Below are positions 6,818 through 16,133 of a DNA stretch of 64,000 nucleotides, piece after piece. Position numbers and translations under genes: made by a program. The stretch covers positions 310,001 through 374,000 of the forward strand of contig NZ_SUPK01000005.1 in the NCBI RefSeq assembly GCF_005049045.1, read 5' to 3'. The stretch is from Cohnella pontilimi (GTDB taxonomy: Bacteria > Bacillota > Bacilli > Paenibacillales > Paenibacillaceae). How positions within the stretch are numbered: the first letter of the stretch is position 1; each line of letters starts with the position of its first letter. Under the pieces are notes generated by a model that worked only from the letters and a program-made list of their open reading frames with translations, did not search any database and was not told where the DNA came from.

Positions 6818-9091
6818 ATGAATAGCCCGACCATCGAAATCGAACCGATTTTGGATGATATAAGAGTTTTTATACCGCAATTGATTGAAGCTTGTAAGAG
6901 TGTTTCCGATCTGCTTTACGTACAGGTTAATCAGGAAACGTGGCACGAAGTTGGTCAGTTGCTGCAAGGAATAGACGACCTGTATAAATCGGTGAATGCA
7001 GTGTCTACGCACGTTGCAAACAGTGAGTTACATGCGCCTCTTTATCCGGCATTCGAAAGCTTTCTGTCTAACATGATGGGCGTTTTTAATGCCATGAATG
7101 GTCATATGGATGAGGAAGAGTACATACAAGCGGCAGATAATATTAAGCATGATTTCACTTCGTTATTTCATCAGTTAGCGATCTCGCTTGGCGAAACGAG
7201 GGAGGTTGAAGAAAGCAGATTTACCGCCAACCTCGCGTACTTATTGCAGCACCATAAATTCGTATATCAATCTGTACACAATATACAACCGGACCCGCGT
7301 AATTACAGGATTGATTATGCTCGTACCGGTCTTCCTAACCTGACGGTGACGTCATCTGACGGTAAAGCGATCGCTATGTATAGCAGATATGACCCCGAGT
7401 ACGAAGCGATTCGATGGTGTGATTCCGTGTCCGAAACTGTTGATCATAAACAGAATGTGTTGATTTACGGTTTCGGACTCGGTTATCACCTGTTAGAACT
7501 ATCGCGTAGAAATCCGGAGTATCGGTTTGTCATTTTCGAACCGGATGAGCAAGTATTGCTTGCCGCTATGCGAGCGATTGATCTCGAGTATTTATTCTCT
7601 AAAATGAAAGTGAAAGAGTTTATCGTCGGATGGAATGATGTCGTAAGAGATGAAAGCCTTGCTCAGTTTGCGCGTAACGAAAAAGGAGATACGGCGGTCT
7701 TATCTATTCCGATTTACGACAAATTGGATATTCGTAAAAAGCTGGAATTCTTTGAGGACGCGAAAACCGCTCTCATGCTTTATGAAATATCATCAAGAAC
7801 CAGAACCCATTATGGATTGCCGTGGCTCGCAAACAAGGTGTATAATCTTGCGCACGTATTAGAGACACCATCCATCAGAGGTTTACGCGGAAAATTGAAA
7901 GGAATGACCGCGGTCGTTGTCGGAGCGGGTCCATCTCTAGAACCGGATATCGAACTTCTCCGAGAATTAAAAAATCATGCTTTGATCATTGCGGCAGGTA
8001 CTTCTATACAGTCTTTGCAGCATTTTGGAATCACCCCTCATCTAATCGTGTCGATAGACGGGTCGGAAGAAAACTATAACGCCTTTAAACATCTGAGTGT
8101 GAACGATGTTCCTTTTTTGTTTGCTCCTCTGGTAAATCATAAAATCATTGCGGACAAGAACAAATTGTTTCACTTTTTATTCAATGGCGATATGACCAAC
8201 CGCTATCTGATGGGTTGGACAAGCGACGACCCCGTGTTTAGTTCCCCTCCATCCGTAACCGGTCCGGCGATACAAGCCGCCATTTATATGGGGTGCACAG
8301 AAGTAATTTTAACAGGTCAGGATCTGTCATATCCGCGAGATCATATGTATTCTCCCGGTGCAAAACACGTAAGTCAGGCAGAAAACGACTTCCGGTTGAA
8401 ACATGCGGAAATGCAGGTTGAGAATGTGGAAGGCGGAATGAACCGCACGAATGATATGATGCGGGTGACTCTAAGGGAGATTGAAAAATTTCTTAGCAAT
8501 TTTCCCGACGTCAAATTTATCAACTGTTCACGATGGGGAGCTAAAATCAAGAACACGGAATTTCAACCAATGGAACGTGTTTTACAGCGTTTGAAAAATA
8601 AGGCCGTTGCGCCTGATCTGTTGGAGCAAGCGATGTCTGAGCATCTTGAGAAGTACAGTGAGACACGGAGGACTGAAATTAAAGATCGATTGTATCGAAT
8701 CTCCGGGAGGTTCGAACAATTGGAAAAGGACATGACGCATATCCAAAATAAACTTAGACCCCTTCGTGAACAGGCTAGGAAAAAGCCAAGAAAAGCGCTG
8801 GATACAATGGTAGAAATCGAGGATATTTGGGGGCCAATCGTAACGGACGAACTGTTCACCGCGCTAATTGGTGTCGTGATTCCAGACGATGTTCGGGAAT
8901 ATGATCGTAACTTGCCGGAACTGGCGCAAGAAAAAGACACCGTACGAAAGGCTGATCTTTTTTGTGAAGTGCTGGATCCCTTGATAAAAGCTATGAAGCA
9001 ATGCCTACCTCAGTTAGATATGATCGTCAAGGAAGCCATTGGTCGTGTAGAAGAGAAGGCACAACTCGCCGCGCATGAGCTTTCCAGATAA
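6818..9091 (+). CDS. maf: Maf-type motility accessory factor (flagellin nonulosonate transferase)
   Basis: 757-residue Maf family protein (DUF115/MptE-like core). Maf proteins are linked to transfer of pseudaminic or legionaminic acid from CMP-sugar to Ser/Thr of flagellin in the cytoplasm. The central domain has VVVGAGPSLEPDIELLRELK (about residue 367), IIAAGTSIQSLQHFGITPHL and VSIDGSEENYNAF, the GxGPSL signature of the family. The N-terminal region contains IYGFGLGYHLLELSRRNPEY and FEPDEQVLLAAM, like a nucleotide- or sugar-binding half. The C-terminus is a long charged helical region. GGAGG lies upstream of ATG 6818. The sugar-synthesis genes start 10 bases later, so supply and transfer are probably co-expressed. 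The transferase role is known for the family and inferred here. Confidence 0.88.
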   Translation: MNSPTIEIEPILDDIRVFIPQLIEACKSVSDLLYVQVNQETWHEVGQLLQGIDDLYKSVNAVSTHVANSELHAPLYPAFESFLSNMMGVFNAMNGHMDEEEYIQAADNIKHDFTSLFHQLAISLGETREVEESRFTANLAYLLQHHKFVYQSVHNIQPDPRNYRIDYARTGLPNLTVTSSDGKAIAMYSRYDPEYEAIRWCDSVSETVDHKQNVLIYGFGLGYHLLELSRRNPEYRFVIFEPDEQVLLAAMRAIDLEYLFSKMKVKEFIVGWNDVVRDESLAQFARNEKGDTAVLSIPIYDKLDIRKKLEFFEDAKTALMLYEISSRTRTHYGLPWLANKVYNLAHVLETPSIRGLRGKLKGMTAVVVGAGPSLEPDIELLRELKNHALIIAAGTSIQSLQHFGITPHLIVSIDGSEENYNAFKHLSVNDVPFLFAPLVNHKIIADKNKLFHFLFNGDMTNRYLMGWTSDDPVFSSPPSVTGPAIQAAIYMGCTEVILTGQDLSYPRDHMYSPGAKHVSQAENDFRLKHAEMQVENVEGGMNRTNDMMRVTLREIEKFLSNFPDVKFINCSRWGAKIKNTEFQPMERVLQRLKNKAVAPDLLEQAMSEHLEKYSETRRTEIKDRLYRISGRFEQLEKDMTHIQNKLRPLREQARKKPRKALDTMVEIEDIWGPIVTDELFTALIGVVIPDDVREYDRNLPELAQEKDTVRKADLFCEVLDPLIKAMKQCLPQLDMIVKEAIGRVEEKAQLAAHELSR

Positions 9092-9101
9092 GGAGTGCAA
9101 G

Positions 9102-10109
9102 ATGACTGATTATCGCAAAGTATTGGTGACAGGGGCGGACGGCTTCATCGGCTCGCATTTGACCGAGGCGTTGGTTCGCCGGGGTTATGAAGTCCGAGCT
9201 TTCACCCTGTACAATTCTTTCAACTCTTGGGGTTGGCTGGATAGTTGTGCGGAAGACGTCCAAGGTCATTTCGAAGTGTTTTCCGGTGATGTCAGAGATC
9301 CACATGGCGTTTCGGAAGCGATGAGAGGCTGTGATGCGGTCCTCCATCTGGCCGCATTGATCGCGATACCTTACTCCTATCATTCGCCGGACACATATGT
9401 AGACACGAACATTAAAGGAACGTTGAATATTCTTCAGGCGGCCAGACAGCATGGGATTCGTAAAGTCGTTCACACTTCGACCAGCGAGGTGTACGGTACC
9501 GCTCTGTATGTACCAATAGACGAGAAGCATCCGCTTCAAGGTCAATCTCCCTATTCGGCGTCCAAAATCGGCGCTGACCAGATGGCGCTTTCGTTTTACC
9601 GATCTTTCGGTTTGCCGGTTGGCGTTATCCGCCCATTTAACACGTATGGGCCCCGTCAGTCCGCTCGCGCCGTCATTCCTACTATCATCACACAACTGGC
9701 AGCGGGAAGTGAACGGCTGAAGCTCGGTTCTCTCCATCCGACTCGTGATTTCAATTACGTGGAAGACACTGTGAACGGGTTTATCGCATTTCTGAATTCC
9801 GATCAAAGCGCGGGGAAAGAAATCAATATCGGAAGTAACTACGAGGTGTCGATCGGCGATACGGTACGACTGATTCAAGATATTATGCGAACGAATGCTG
9901 AATTAATCACGGATGATCAACGGCTTCGCCCGGCGCTGAGTGAAGTGGAACGTTTGTGGGCGGATAACCGGAAAGCTGCGGAATTAATCGGCTGGAAGCC
10001 GGCTTTCGCCGGGGTGGAAGGATTAAAACGCGGACTGACTGAAACGATTGACTGGTTTCTTAACCCCGAGAATCGCGGAAGGTATAAAGACCAAATCTAT
10101 AATATTTAA
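9102..10109 (+). CDS. legB: NDP-N-acetylglucosamine 4,6-dehydratase LegB (SDR family)
   Basis: Extended short-chain dehydratase for the first step towards a 2,4-diamino-trideoxyhexose. NAD-binding motif VLVTGADGFIGSHL is near residue 7. The catalytic region is TSTSEVYGTALYVPIDEKHP with YSASKIGADQ supplying Tyr and Lys, characteristic of LegB rather than PseB. The frame is open from 9075, but ATG 9102 has AAGGAG seven bases upstream. The product is 335 residues, a normal length. legC follows 19 bases later. The preferred nucleotide (UDP or GDP) cannot be read from sequence; the ptmE-like gene in the island hints at GDP. Confidence 0.9.
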   Translation: MTDYRKVLVTGADGFIGSHLTEALVRRGYEVRAFTLYNSFNSWGWLDSCAEDVQGHFEVFSGDVRDPHGVSEAMRGCDAVLHLAALIAIPYSYHSPDTYVDTNIKGTLNILQAARQHGIRKVVHTSTSEVYGTALYVPIDEKHPLQGQSPYSASKIGADQMALSFYRSFGLPVGVIRPFNTYGPRQSARAVIPTIITQLAAGSERLKLGSLHPTRDFNYVEDTVNGFIAFLNSDQSAGKEINIGSNYEVSIGDTVRLIQDIMRTNAELITDDQRLRPALSEVERLWADNRKAAELIGWKPAFAGVEGLKRGLTETIDWFLNPENRGRYKDQIYNI

Positions 10110-10128
10110 TTCGAAGGAGGACAAGGAC

Positions 10129-11313
10129 ATGAGCGCTGATCCATTTCATCAGGCGGATGTCGTTGTAGCCGCCATTCGAAATGCTATTGAAGGAAATCCG
10201 CAACTGGCTGCGTTGCACCAGCCTGAATTTCGTGGAAACGAATGGGAGTATGTAAAAGACTGCTTGGATACCGGATGGGTTTCATCGGCCGGTAAATATG
10301 TTGAAGCATTCGAGGCACGGTTGGCCGAATATACGGGTTCAAAATATGCGGTAGCGGTCGTGAACGGCACGGCCGCTCTTCATATCTGCCTGCTTCTTGC
10401 CGGAGTCAACGCCGGCGACGAAGTGATCGTTCCCTCGCTGACTTTCGTGGCGTCTGCCAATGCCGTCAGCTATTGCGGGGCCATTCCTCACTTTGCGGAT
10501 GTTTCGGAAGTCACGTTGGGAATTGACGTAAACAAGCTGGAACAATATTTGTCTGATATCGTAATCAATCGAGATAAACAAAGCTTCAATCGACACACCG
10601 GCCGGCCTATCAAGGCGGTCGTGCCTATGCATTCATTCGGACATCCGGTCGATCTCGAACCGATCGTGCAATTGTGCGAACGGTTTAACCTTGTACTGGT
10701 AGAAGATGCCGCGGAGTCTCTGGGATCTTGGTATAAAGGGCGGCATACCGGCACATTCGGGAGGTTGGCTGCACTTAGCTTTAACGGTAATAAAATTGTA
10801 ACGACCGGCGGGGGCGGTGCGATATTAACGCAAGATGAGTCACTCGCCAGGCAGGCCAAACATTTGACGACTACAGCTAAGCTGCCTCATGCGTGGAATT
10901 TCGATCACGATCAGATCGGTTATAATTACCGGATGCCGAACTTGAACGCCGCTTTAGGTTATGGCCAGCTTGAAAGACTTCCGTCCTTCCTCAACAGGAA
11001 AAGAGAATTGACGGCCAGATATTTTGGGGAATTTGCAAAAGTTCCTGGGATTCGACTGTTTATTGAACCGGAGTTTGCACAGAGCAACTACTGGCTGCAG
11101 GTGCTCATGCTGGATTCACCCGATATAGGTTTACGCAATGAGATACTGCGCAGGACGAATGAGTCGGGGTTAATGACACGTCCTGTCTGGACTCCGATGC
11201 ATAAGCTGAAGATTTATGAATCCAGCCCATCCATGCCTCTCCCGGTAACCGAGGAATTGGCAAAACGGATCATTAATATACCGAGCAGTCCCAACTGCGC
11301 AGGAGAAGAGTAA
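10129..11313 (+). CDS. legC: LegC PLP-dependent aminotransferase (DegT/DnrJ family)
   Basis: Transfers an amino group to C4 of the 4-keto sugar made by LegB. 394 residues with family motifs: VVNGTAALHICLLLAGVNAG (cofactor phosphate region), VEDAAESLGSWYKGRHTGTF and FNGNKIVTTGGGGAIL, where the Lys should carry PLP. The start is the ATG after AAGGAGG at 10114-10120; the longer open frame is ignored. The last base of its stop codon is the first base of the legG start, so translation is probably coupled. Confidence 0.92.
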   Translation: MSADPFHQADVVVAAIRNAIEGNPQLAALHQPEFRGNEWEYVKDCLDTGWVSSAGKYVEAFEARLAEYTGSKYAVAVVNGTAALHICLLLAGVNAGDEVIVPSLTFVASANAVSYCGAIPHFADVSEVTLGIDVNKLEQYLSDIVINRDKQSFNRHTGRPIKAVVPMHSFGHPVDLEPIVQLCERFNLVLVEDAAESLGSWYKGRHTGTFGRLAALSFNGNKIVTTGGGGAILTQDESLARQAKHLTTTAKLPHAWNFDHDQIGYNYRMPNLNAALGYGQLERLPSFLNRKRELTARYFGEFAKVPGIRLFIEPEFAQSNYWLQVLMLDSPDIGLRNEILRRTNESGLMTRPVWTPMHKLKIYESSPSMPLPVTEELAKRIINIPSSPNCAGEE

Positions 11314-12467
11314 TGAGAAAAATTTGTGTGATTACCGGATCCCGTGCCGAGTATGGGCTGATGTACTGGCTCTTGAAGGAGATCGAGAACGATCCGGAAT
11401 TGACTCTGCAGCTTGTAGCGACCGGAATGCATTTGTCCCCGGAATTCGGACTGACCTATCGACAAATGGAAGAAGACGGCTTCGTTATCCATGCCAAAGT
11501 GGAAATGTTGCTCTCCAGCGATACTCCCGTCGGCATTTCCAAATCCATGGGTCTGGGATTGATCGGCTTTGCTGATGTATTCGCATTGTTGAAGCCGGAT
11601 TTGATTCTGGTTCTCGGTGACCGTTATGAAATTATGGTTGCCGTTCAAGCGGCTATGATCGCAAATATTCCGGTGTGCCATCTGCATGGCGGGGAAAGTA
11701 CGGAAGGCTTAATCGATGAAGCGATCCGTCACTCCATCACGAAAATGTCCCATTTGCATTTTACCGCTACAGAGAAGTACAGAGAACGCGTTATTCGCTT
11801 AGGTGAGCAGCCGGATCGTGTATTTAATGTAGGTGCTGTAGGACTGGATAATATAAAAAAGCTGCAACTGCTAGACAGGGAGTCGTTCGAGAAGTCCATC
11901 GATTTTCGGTTAGGCCCGCTGAACTTTTTGGTAACGTATCATCCCTTGACGCTGGCGCAGCGCGATTCGTCCGATTTAGTTGCTGATTTACTGCATGCGC
12001 TCGATCAGTTTCCGAAAGCTCACATCATTTTCACAAAACCGAATTCTGACATGGACGGCCGCATCATCGGGGAAATGATCGATCAATACGCAGCTCGTCA
12101 CAAGGATCGATGCGTCTCGTTCGTGTCCATGGGCCAATTGCGATATTTGAGTGCCATTCAGCATGTCGACGCAGTGATTGGAAATTCCTCCAGCGGTGTG
12201 ATCGAGGTGCCGATGTTCAAAAAGCCGACCGTCGATATCGGGGATCGACAGAAGGGACGCATGAAGTCTAGATCTGTCCTTGAATGCGGGGATTCGGCAG
12301 ACGAAATTTCTTGTGCGATTCGGAAAGCTTTGTCGCCTTCGTTTCAGGAGGGGCTTCAAGATATGACTTCATTGTACGGCAATGGTGATACGGCGCCGCG
12401 CATCAAAGAGATCGTGAAATCGTATCCGTTAGACAGGATATTGATGAAACGTTTTTACGAGGGATGA
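11313..12467 (+). CDS. legG: LegG/NeuC-type hydrolysing NDP-sugar 2-epimerase
   Basis: Removes the nucleotide and inverts C2 to give the free 6-deoxy-diamino-mannose precursor. 384 residues with the NeuC/LegG start ICVITGSRAEYGLMYWLLKE, the LVLGDRYEIMVAVQAAMIAN segment, HLHGGESTEGLIDEAIRHSI and GNSSSGVIEVPMFKKPTVDI near the C-terminus. It overlaps legC by 1 base and the next gene by 4 bases. The length is typical of the family. The substrate nucleotide is not certain. Confidence 0.92.
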   Translation: MRKICVITGSRAEYGLMYWLLKEIENDPELTLQLVATGMHLSPEFGLTYRQMEEDGFVIHAKVEMLLSSDTPVGISKSMGLGLIGFADVFALLKPDLILVLGDRYEIMVAVQAAMIANIPVCHLHGGESTEGLIDEAIRHSITKMSHLHFTATEKYRERVIRLGEQPDRVFNVGAVGLDNIKKLQLLDRESFEKSIDFRLGPLNFLVTYHPLTLAQRDSSDLVADLLHALDQFPKAHIIFTKPNSDMDGRIIGEMIDQYAARHKDRCVSFVSMGQLRYLSAIQHVDAVIGNSSSGVIEVPMFKKPTVDIGDRQKGRMKSRSVLECGDSADEISCAIRKALSPSFQEGLQDMTSLYGNGDTAPRIKEIVKSYPLDRILMKRFYEG

Positions 12468-13381
12468 ACCCAATGAATGAACTCAAGATCGTTTTCATCG
12501 GTTGCGTACAATTCAGTTATGATGCTCTTACCGAACTATTAACGTTGCCTCTGAAGGATCGGATACGGATTACGGGTGTTATCACCCGAGAAAAGTCGGA
12601 TTTTAATTCGGATTTCCGCAGCTTAAAGGAACTGGCGGAGTCAAAGGGCATTCCGGTGTTAATTGCGTCGGGCAACGATCAATCATCCATGGCCAAACAG
12701 ATACGGAGCTGGAGTCCTGATGTTGTCTATTGTTTCGGTTGGTCCTATTTGCTGAGCCAAGAAATATTGAACATACCCAGACTGGGTGTCATCGGTTATC
12801 ATCCGACGCTGCTTCCGGCCAATCGGGGGAGGCATCCGTTGATATGGGCCTTGGTACTTGGATTGAGCGAGACGGGCTCTTCCTTTTTTTTCATGGGGGA
12901 AGGTGCCGACAACGGGGATTTGCTACATCAGGCTCGATTGCCGATCGCCCAGGATGACGACGCTGCTTCTCTCTACCGTAAAATGACCGCAGTTGCTTTG
13001 GAGCAAATTCGAGAGTTCACGGTACTGCTCAGGGATGACCGCTATCGGCGAACGCCGCAAGACCATCAATCAGCCAACGTCTGGAGAAAACGGGGACAGG
13101 CCGACGGGCAGATCGATTGGCGCATGTCTGCCCATTCCATCTATAACCTGATTCGAGGATTAACAAGACCATACGTTGGCGCCCATTTTATGTATCAAGG
13201 CGAAGAAGTGAAAGTGTGGAAGAGCGACGTAGCTGTTGTTGAAGACAGACGTTCCCATATTGAGCCGGGAAAAGTGTTGCGTATAGAAGGTCATATCTTG
13301 TGGGTCAAATGTGGAGAAGGGGTCATTCGCCTTACGGAGCATGGGTTAACGAACATCCCGAAGGAGGGAGCTTACCTATGA
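12464..13381 (+). CDS. Formyltransferase-family enzyme, probably sugar N-formyltransferase
   Basis: 305-residue protein with the methionyl-tRNA/sugar formyltransferase fold. The core reads VIGYHPTLLPANRGRHPLIW then GEGADNGDLLHQ, giving the catalytic His and Asp. The usual Asn two residues before His is Gly here. It starts by ATGA overlap with legG; an in-frame ATG at 12473 is an alternative. It is too distant in context for initiator-tRNA formylation. I infer that it formylates the C4 amino group of the sugar from 10-formyl-tetrahydrofolate, filling the place of the LegH acetyltransferase, which I do not find in the island. It overlaps the deacetylase gene by 4 bases. Confidence 0.8.
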   Translation: MNPMNELKIVFIGCVQFSYDALTELLTLPLKDRIRITGVITREKSDFNSDFRSLKELAESKGIPVLIASGNDQSSMAKQIRSWSPDVVYCFGWSYLLSQEILNIPRLGVIGYHPTLLPANRGRHPLIWALVLGLSETGSSFFFMGEGADNGDLLHQARLPIAQDDDAASLYRKMTAVALEQIREFTVLLRDDRYRRTPQDHQSANVWRKRGQADGQIDWRMSAHSIYNLIRGLTRPYVGAHFMYQGEEVKVWKSDVAVVEDRRSHIEPGKVLRIEGHILWVKCGEGVIRLTEHGLTNIPKEGAYL

Positions 13382-14049
13382 AAAAAGTTTTGGTTATCGC
13401 ACCACATCCTGATGATGAAACGTTGGGCTGCGGAGGTACGCTGCTTAAGCATATCGAGTCGGGCGACGAGGTGTATTGGTTGATCGTAACGGGGATTGAC
13501 GTCAACTCGGGATATACTTCGGAAAGAGTGGCGGAAAGGGACCGGGAGATTGCGGAAGTCGCTCGTCTCTACCCATTTCGCCGAACGTTTTCGTTACATA
13601 AACCGACGACCAAATTGGATGAGCTTCCTTTCGGAGAATTGGTGCAGGATATGGCGGAAGTTTTCCGTGCTGTCGAACCTGACACCGTCTATGTGCCTTA
13701 TCGCGGCGACGTACACTCGGATCATAAATACGTCTTTGATGCGGCGATCTCCTGTTCGAAGTGGTTCAGGTATCCTTTTGTGAGAAAAGTTCTGGCTTAT
13801 GAAACGCTTTCCGAGACTGAGTTCGGGTTAAATCCGGATGCCAATGGATTTCGTCCCAATGTATATGTAAACATTAGTGATTTCATGGATAGAAAGTGGT
13901 CCATCATGCAAACCTTTGATTCGGAAATCGCAGAATTTCCTTTTCCAAGAAGCAAAGTGAGCATGGAAGCTTTGGCTCGTTATAGAGGCTCTGCTGCAGG
14001 TGTGCATGCGGCTGAAGCCTTCATGCTTCTCAAGGAGGTCATCCAGTGA
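13378..14049 (+). CDS. PIG-L/LmbE family deacetylase
   Basis: 223-residue zinc-dependent N-acetyl deacetylase-like protein. The metal and catalytic motif is APHPDDETLGCGG at residues 8-20, with the later GDVHSDHKYVFD supplying another metal ligand. ATG 13378 overlaps the upstream stop (ATGA) and has AAGGAGGG upstream; the longer frame is not used. In this island it probably removes an N-acetyl group from the nonulosonate or its precursor, freeing an amine for another substituent. The overlap with legI by 4 bases supports a dedicated role in the pathway. The exact substrate is inference. Confidence 0.85.
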   Translation: MKKVLVIAPHPDDETLGCGGTLLKHIESGDEVYWLIVTGIDVNSGYTSERVAERDREIAEVARLYPFRRTFSLHKPTTKLDELPFGELVQDMAEVFRAVEPDTVYVPYRGDVHSDHKYVFDAAISCSKWFRYPFVRKVLAYETLSETEFGLNPDANGFRPNVYVNISDFMDRKWSIMQTFDSEIAEFPFPRSKVSMEALARYRGSAAGVHAAEAFMLLKEVIQ

Positions 14050-15140
14050 GCGTTCGAACATATATCATTGCGGAGGCTGGCGTGAATCACAACGGTTCTC
14101 TGCAAATGGCCAAGCAGTTGATTGACGCTGCCCTGGAGGCAGGCGCGGATGCCGTGAAGTTCCAGTCTTTCAAAACGGAGAACGAGATCAGCCGTCATGC
14201 ACCCAAGGCGGAGTATCAAACGGTATCGACGGACAAGGAAGAATCCCAATTCGACATGGTGAAAAAGCTTGAGCTGAACCAGGAAGCTCATGCCGAGCTC
14301 ATTGCCTATTGCAAGCAGGAGGGCATTGAATTTTTGTCGACTCCCTTCGACCATGAAAGTGCAGCCATGCTTACCGATTACTTTCGGTTGAAAACGGTTA
14401 AGATTCCATCCGGCGAAGTGGTGAATGCACCTTTGCTGCTGCAAATTGCACGCACAGGTGTAGACATCATTCTATCAACCGGAATGTGCACTCTCGGTGA
14501 GGTGGAGTCGGCGCTTGCGGTGCTTGCTTTCGGTTACATGGGTCAAAACGGCCTTCCGACAACCGATCATTTTATGAAGGCCTATTATTCTTCTGAAGGA
14601 CAAAGGCTGCTTCAGGAAAAAGTGACGCTGCTGCACTGTACGACCGAGTATCCGACGCCTTTTGACGATGTGAATTTACGTGTAATAGACACGTTCGCCC
14701 AAGCCTTCGGTTTGAAGACCGGTTTATCGGATCATACGGACGGAATTGCTATTCCGATTGCCGCGGTAGCGCGCGGAGCGCGAGTCATCGAGAAACATTT
14801 CACACTTGACCGCCGATTGCCTGGTCCCGATCACCAGGCATCCTTAGAGCCGTCCGATTTGAAGCGCATGATCGAAGGTATTCGTCAGACTGAGGCTGCC
14901 ATAGGACGATCCGTGAAGGTTCCCGCTGCCAGTGAACAAAAGAATCTAGGCATTGTGAGAAAGAGTCTGGTCGCTTCCGTACCGATCCGAAAAGGGGAAT
15001 TGTTCTCAGAATATAATTTGACAGCAAAGAGGCCGGGCACCGGTGTTTCCCCGATGCGTTATTGGGAATATTTGGGTATCTCGGCGAATCGCGATTACGA
15101 GGAAGACGAGGTGATTGACCCGCATGCTCTTGGGACGTGA
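14046..15140 (+). CDS. legI: NeuB/LegI-type nonulosonate synthase
   Basis: Condenses phosphoenolpyruvate with the six-carbon sugar to make the nine-carbon acid. 364 residues. The N-terminal TIM-barrel has YIIAEAGVNHNGSLQMAKQL, KFQSFKTENEISRHAPKAEY, KIPSGEVVNAPLL and LSDHTDGIAIPIAAVARGAR. The C-terminal SAF (antifreeze-like) domain has VRKSLVASVPIRKGELFSE. The GTG start follows AAGGAGG and overlaps the deacetylase stop by 4 bases. Motifs fit the NeuB/LegI group better than PseI; the exact product is not fixed by sequence. Confidence 0.9.
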   Translation: MSVRTYIIAEAGVNHNGSLQMAKQLIDAALEAGADAVKFQSFKTENEISRHAPKAEYQTVSTDKEESQFDMVKKLELNQEAHAELIAYCKQEGIEFLSTPFDHESAAMLTDYFRLKTVKIPSGEVVNAPLLLQIARTGVDIILSTGMCTLGEVESALAVLAFGYMGQNGLPTTDHFMKAYYSSEGQRLLQEKVTLLHCTTEYPTPFDDVNLRVIDTFAQAFGLKTGLSDHTDGIAIPIAAVARGARVIEKHFTLDRRLPGPDHQASLEPSDLKRMIEGIRQTEAAIGRSVKVPAASEQKNLGIVRKSLVASVPIRKGELFSEYNLTAKRPGTGVSPMRYWEYLGISANRDYEEDEVIDPHALGT

Positions 15141-16122
15141 ACAAGCTGTTCGGTTGTTTCAGGAGCTGCCGGCGCCGCTGCAAATTCCGACGCTTCACCC
15201 CGACTACATATGGGCCGATGCCGCTAGAGATCCGGAGCTGCAGCCCGTTGTGTTCGCGTATATAGAGGGCAGGGATAAATGGATACATGGTTTTCATTTG
15301 TCCCGAATCGCAAATTCGAAGCATTATGACATACAATCTCCATACGGATATGGCGGGCCTGTTTCCTCGAATAGAGATCCGGACTTCCTTCGCAGAGCGA
15401 ACGAACGATATGCCAAATGGTGTATCGAGACGGGAGTCGTAGCTGAATTTATTCGATTTCATCCTGTTATCCAAAATGCCGATATATATAGTGGACAAGC
15501 ATGGGTCGACAGAACAACCGTTATCGTGAATTTAAACGATGAGGATCCAAGCCGCGGCTATCGGCAATTGACCAAAAGAAAGCTGAAACAAGCAATCAGT
15601 CAGGAAGTCCAGACACGTGTAGTGGACAGGGATACGTTCGCCGCTTTGTTTCCTGCTATTTACTCGGAGCTGATGCACGAACTTGAAGCCGAATCCTTCT
15701 ACCATTTTCCTGCCGCGTATTTCGACGCACTCTTCAAGTCCCTGCCTTCTCTCTATTTAGCTTCTTATCTGCGGGAAGAAGTTGTGGCAGCTGCCGTATT
15801 CCCTCTAGGAGCCGAAGGGGCTGAATATTTGCTTGGGGCTTCGAACCAATTGGGTAAGCAGGCCGGTGCCATGGTTTCTCTCATGCATGAAGCCATTGTG
15901 TCGCTCAAGGAGCGAGGTTTCAATTGGCTTCACTTGGGCGGGGGCACCAACGGCTTATCGGACAATTCACTGTTATTTTTTAAACAAGGATTCTCTAAGC
16001 TTGAGGGTGATTTTATGATCGGCAAGACAGTATTCCTTCCGGATATCTATGAGCGATGGAAGCAAGAATGGAAGAAAGAACGCGGAAAATCGCCGGATCG
16101 AGTGCTGTTCTATCGTTATTAG
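15124..16122 (+). CDS. FemAB/GNAT-like acyl- or aminoacyltransferase
   Basis: About 332 residues with the FemAB-like (BioF2/GNAT-type) fold: DIQSPYGYGGPVSS in the first half and AGAMVSLMHEAIVSLKERGF then NWLHLGGGTN near the end. FemAB proteins use aminoacyl-tRNA to add amino acids to peptidoglycan precursors; related proteins in sugar islands add acyl or aminoacyl groups to sugar amines. Sitting after a deacetylase, it probably decorates the freed amine (inference). I chose ATG 15124, with GAGGTG ten bases upstream, over TTG 15115; either start overlaps legI. Confidence 0.75.
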   Translation: MLLGREQAVRLFQELPAPLQIPTLHPDYIWADAARDPELQPVVFAYIEGRDKWIHGFHLSRIANSKHYDIQSPYGYGGPVSSNRDPDFLRRANERYAKWCIETGVVAEFIRFHPVIQNADIYSGQAWVDRTTVIVNLNDEDPSRGYRQLTKRKLKQAISQEVQTRVVDRDTFAALFPAIYSELMHELEAESFYHFPAAYFDALFKSLPSLYLASYLREEVVAAAVFPLGAEGAEYLLGASNQLGKQAGAMVSLMHEAIVSLKERGFNWLHLGGGTNGLSDNSLLFFKQGFSKLEGDFMIGKTVFLPDIYERWKQEWKKERGKSPDRVLFYRY

Positions 16123-16133
16123 GAGGGATTCGC

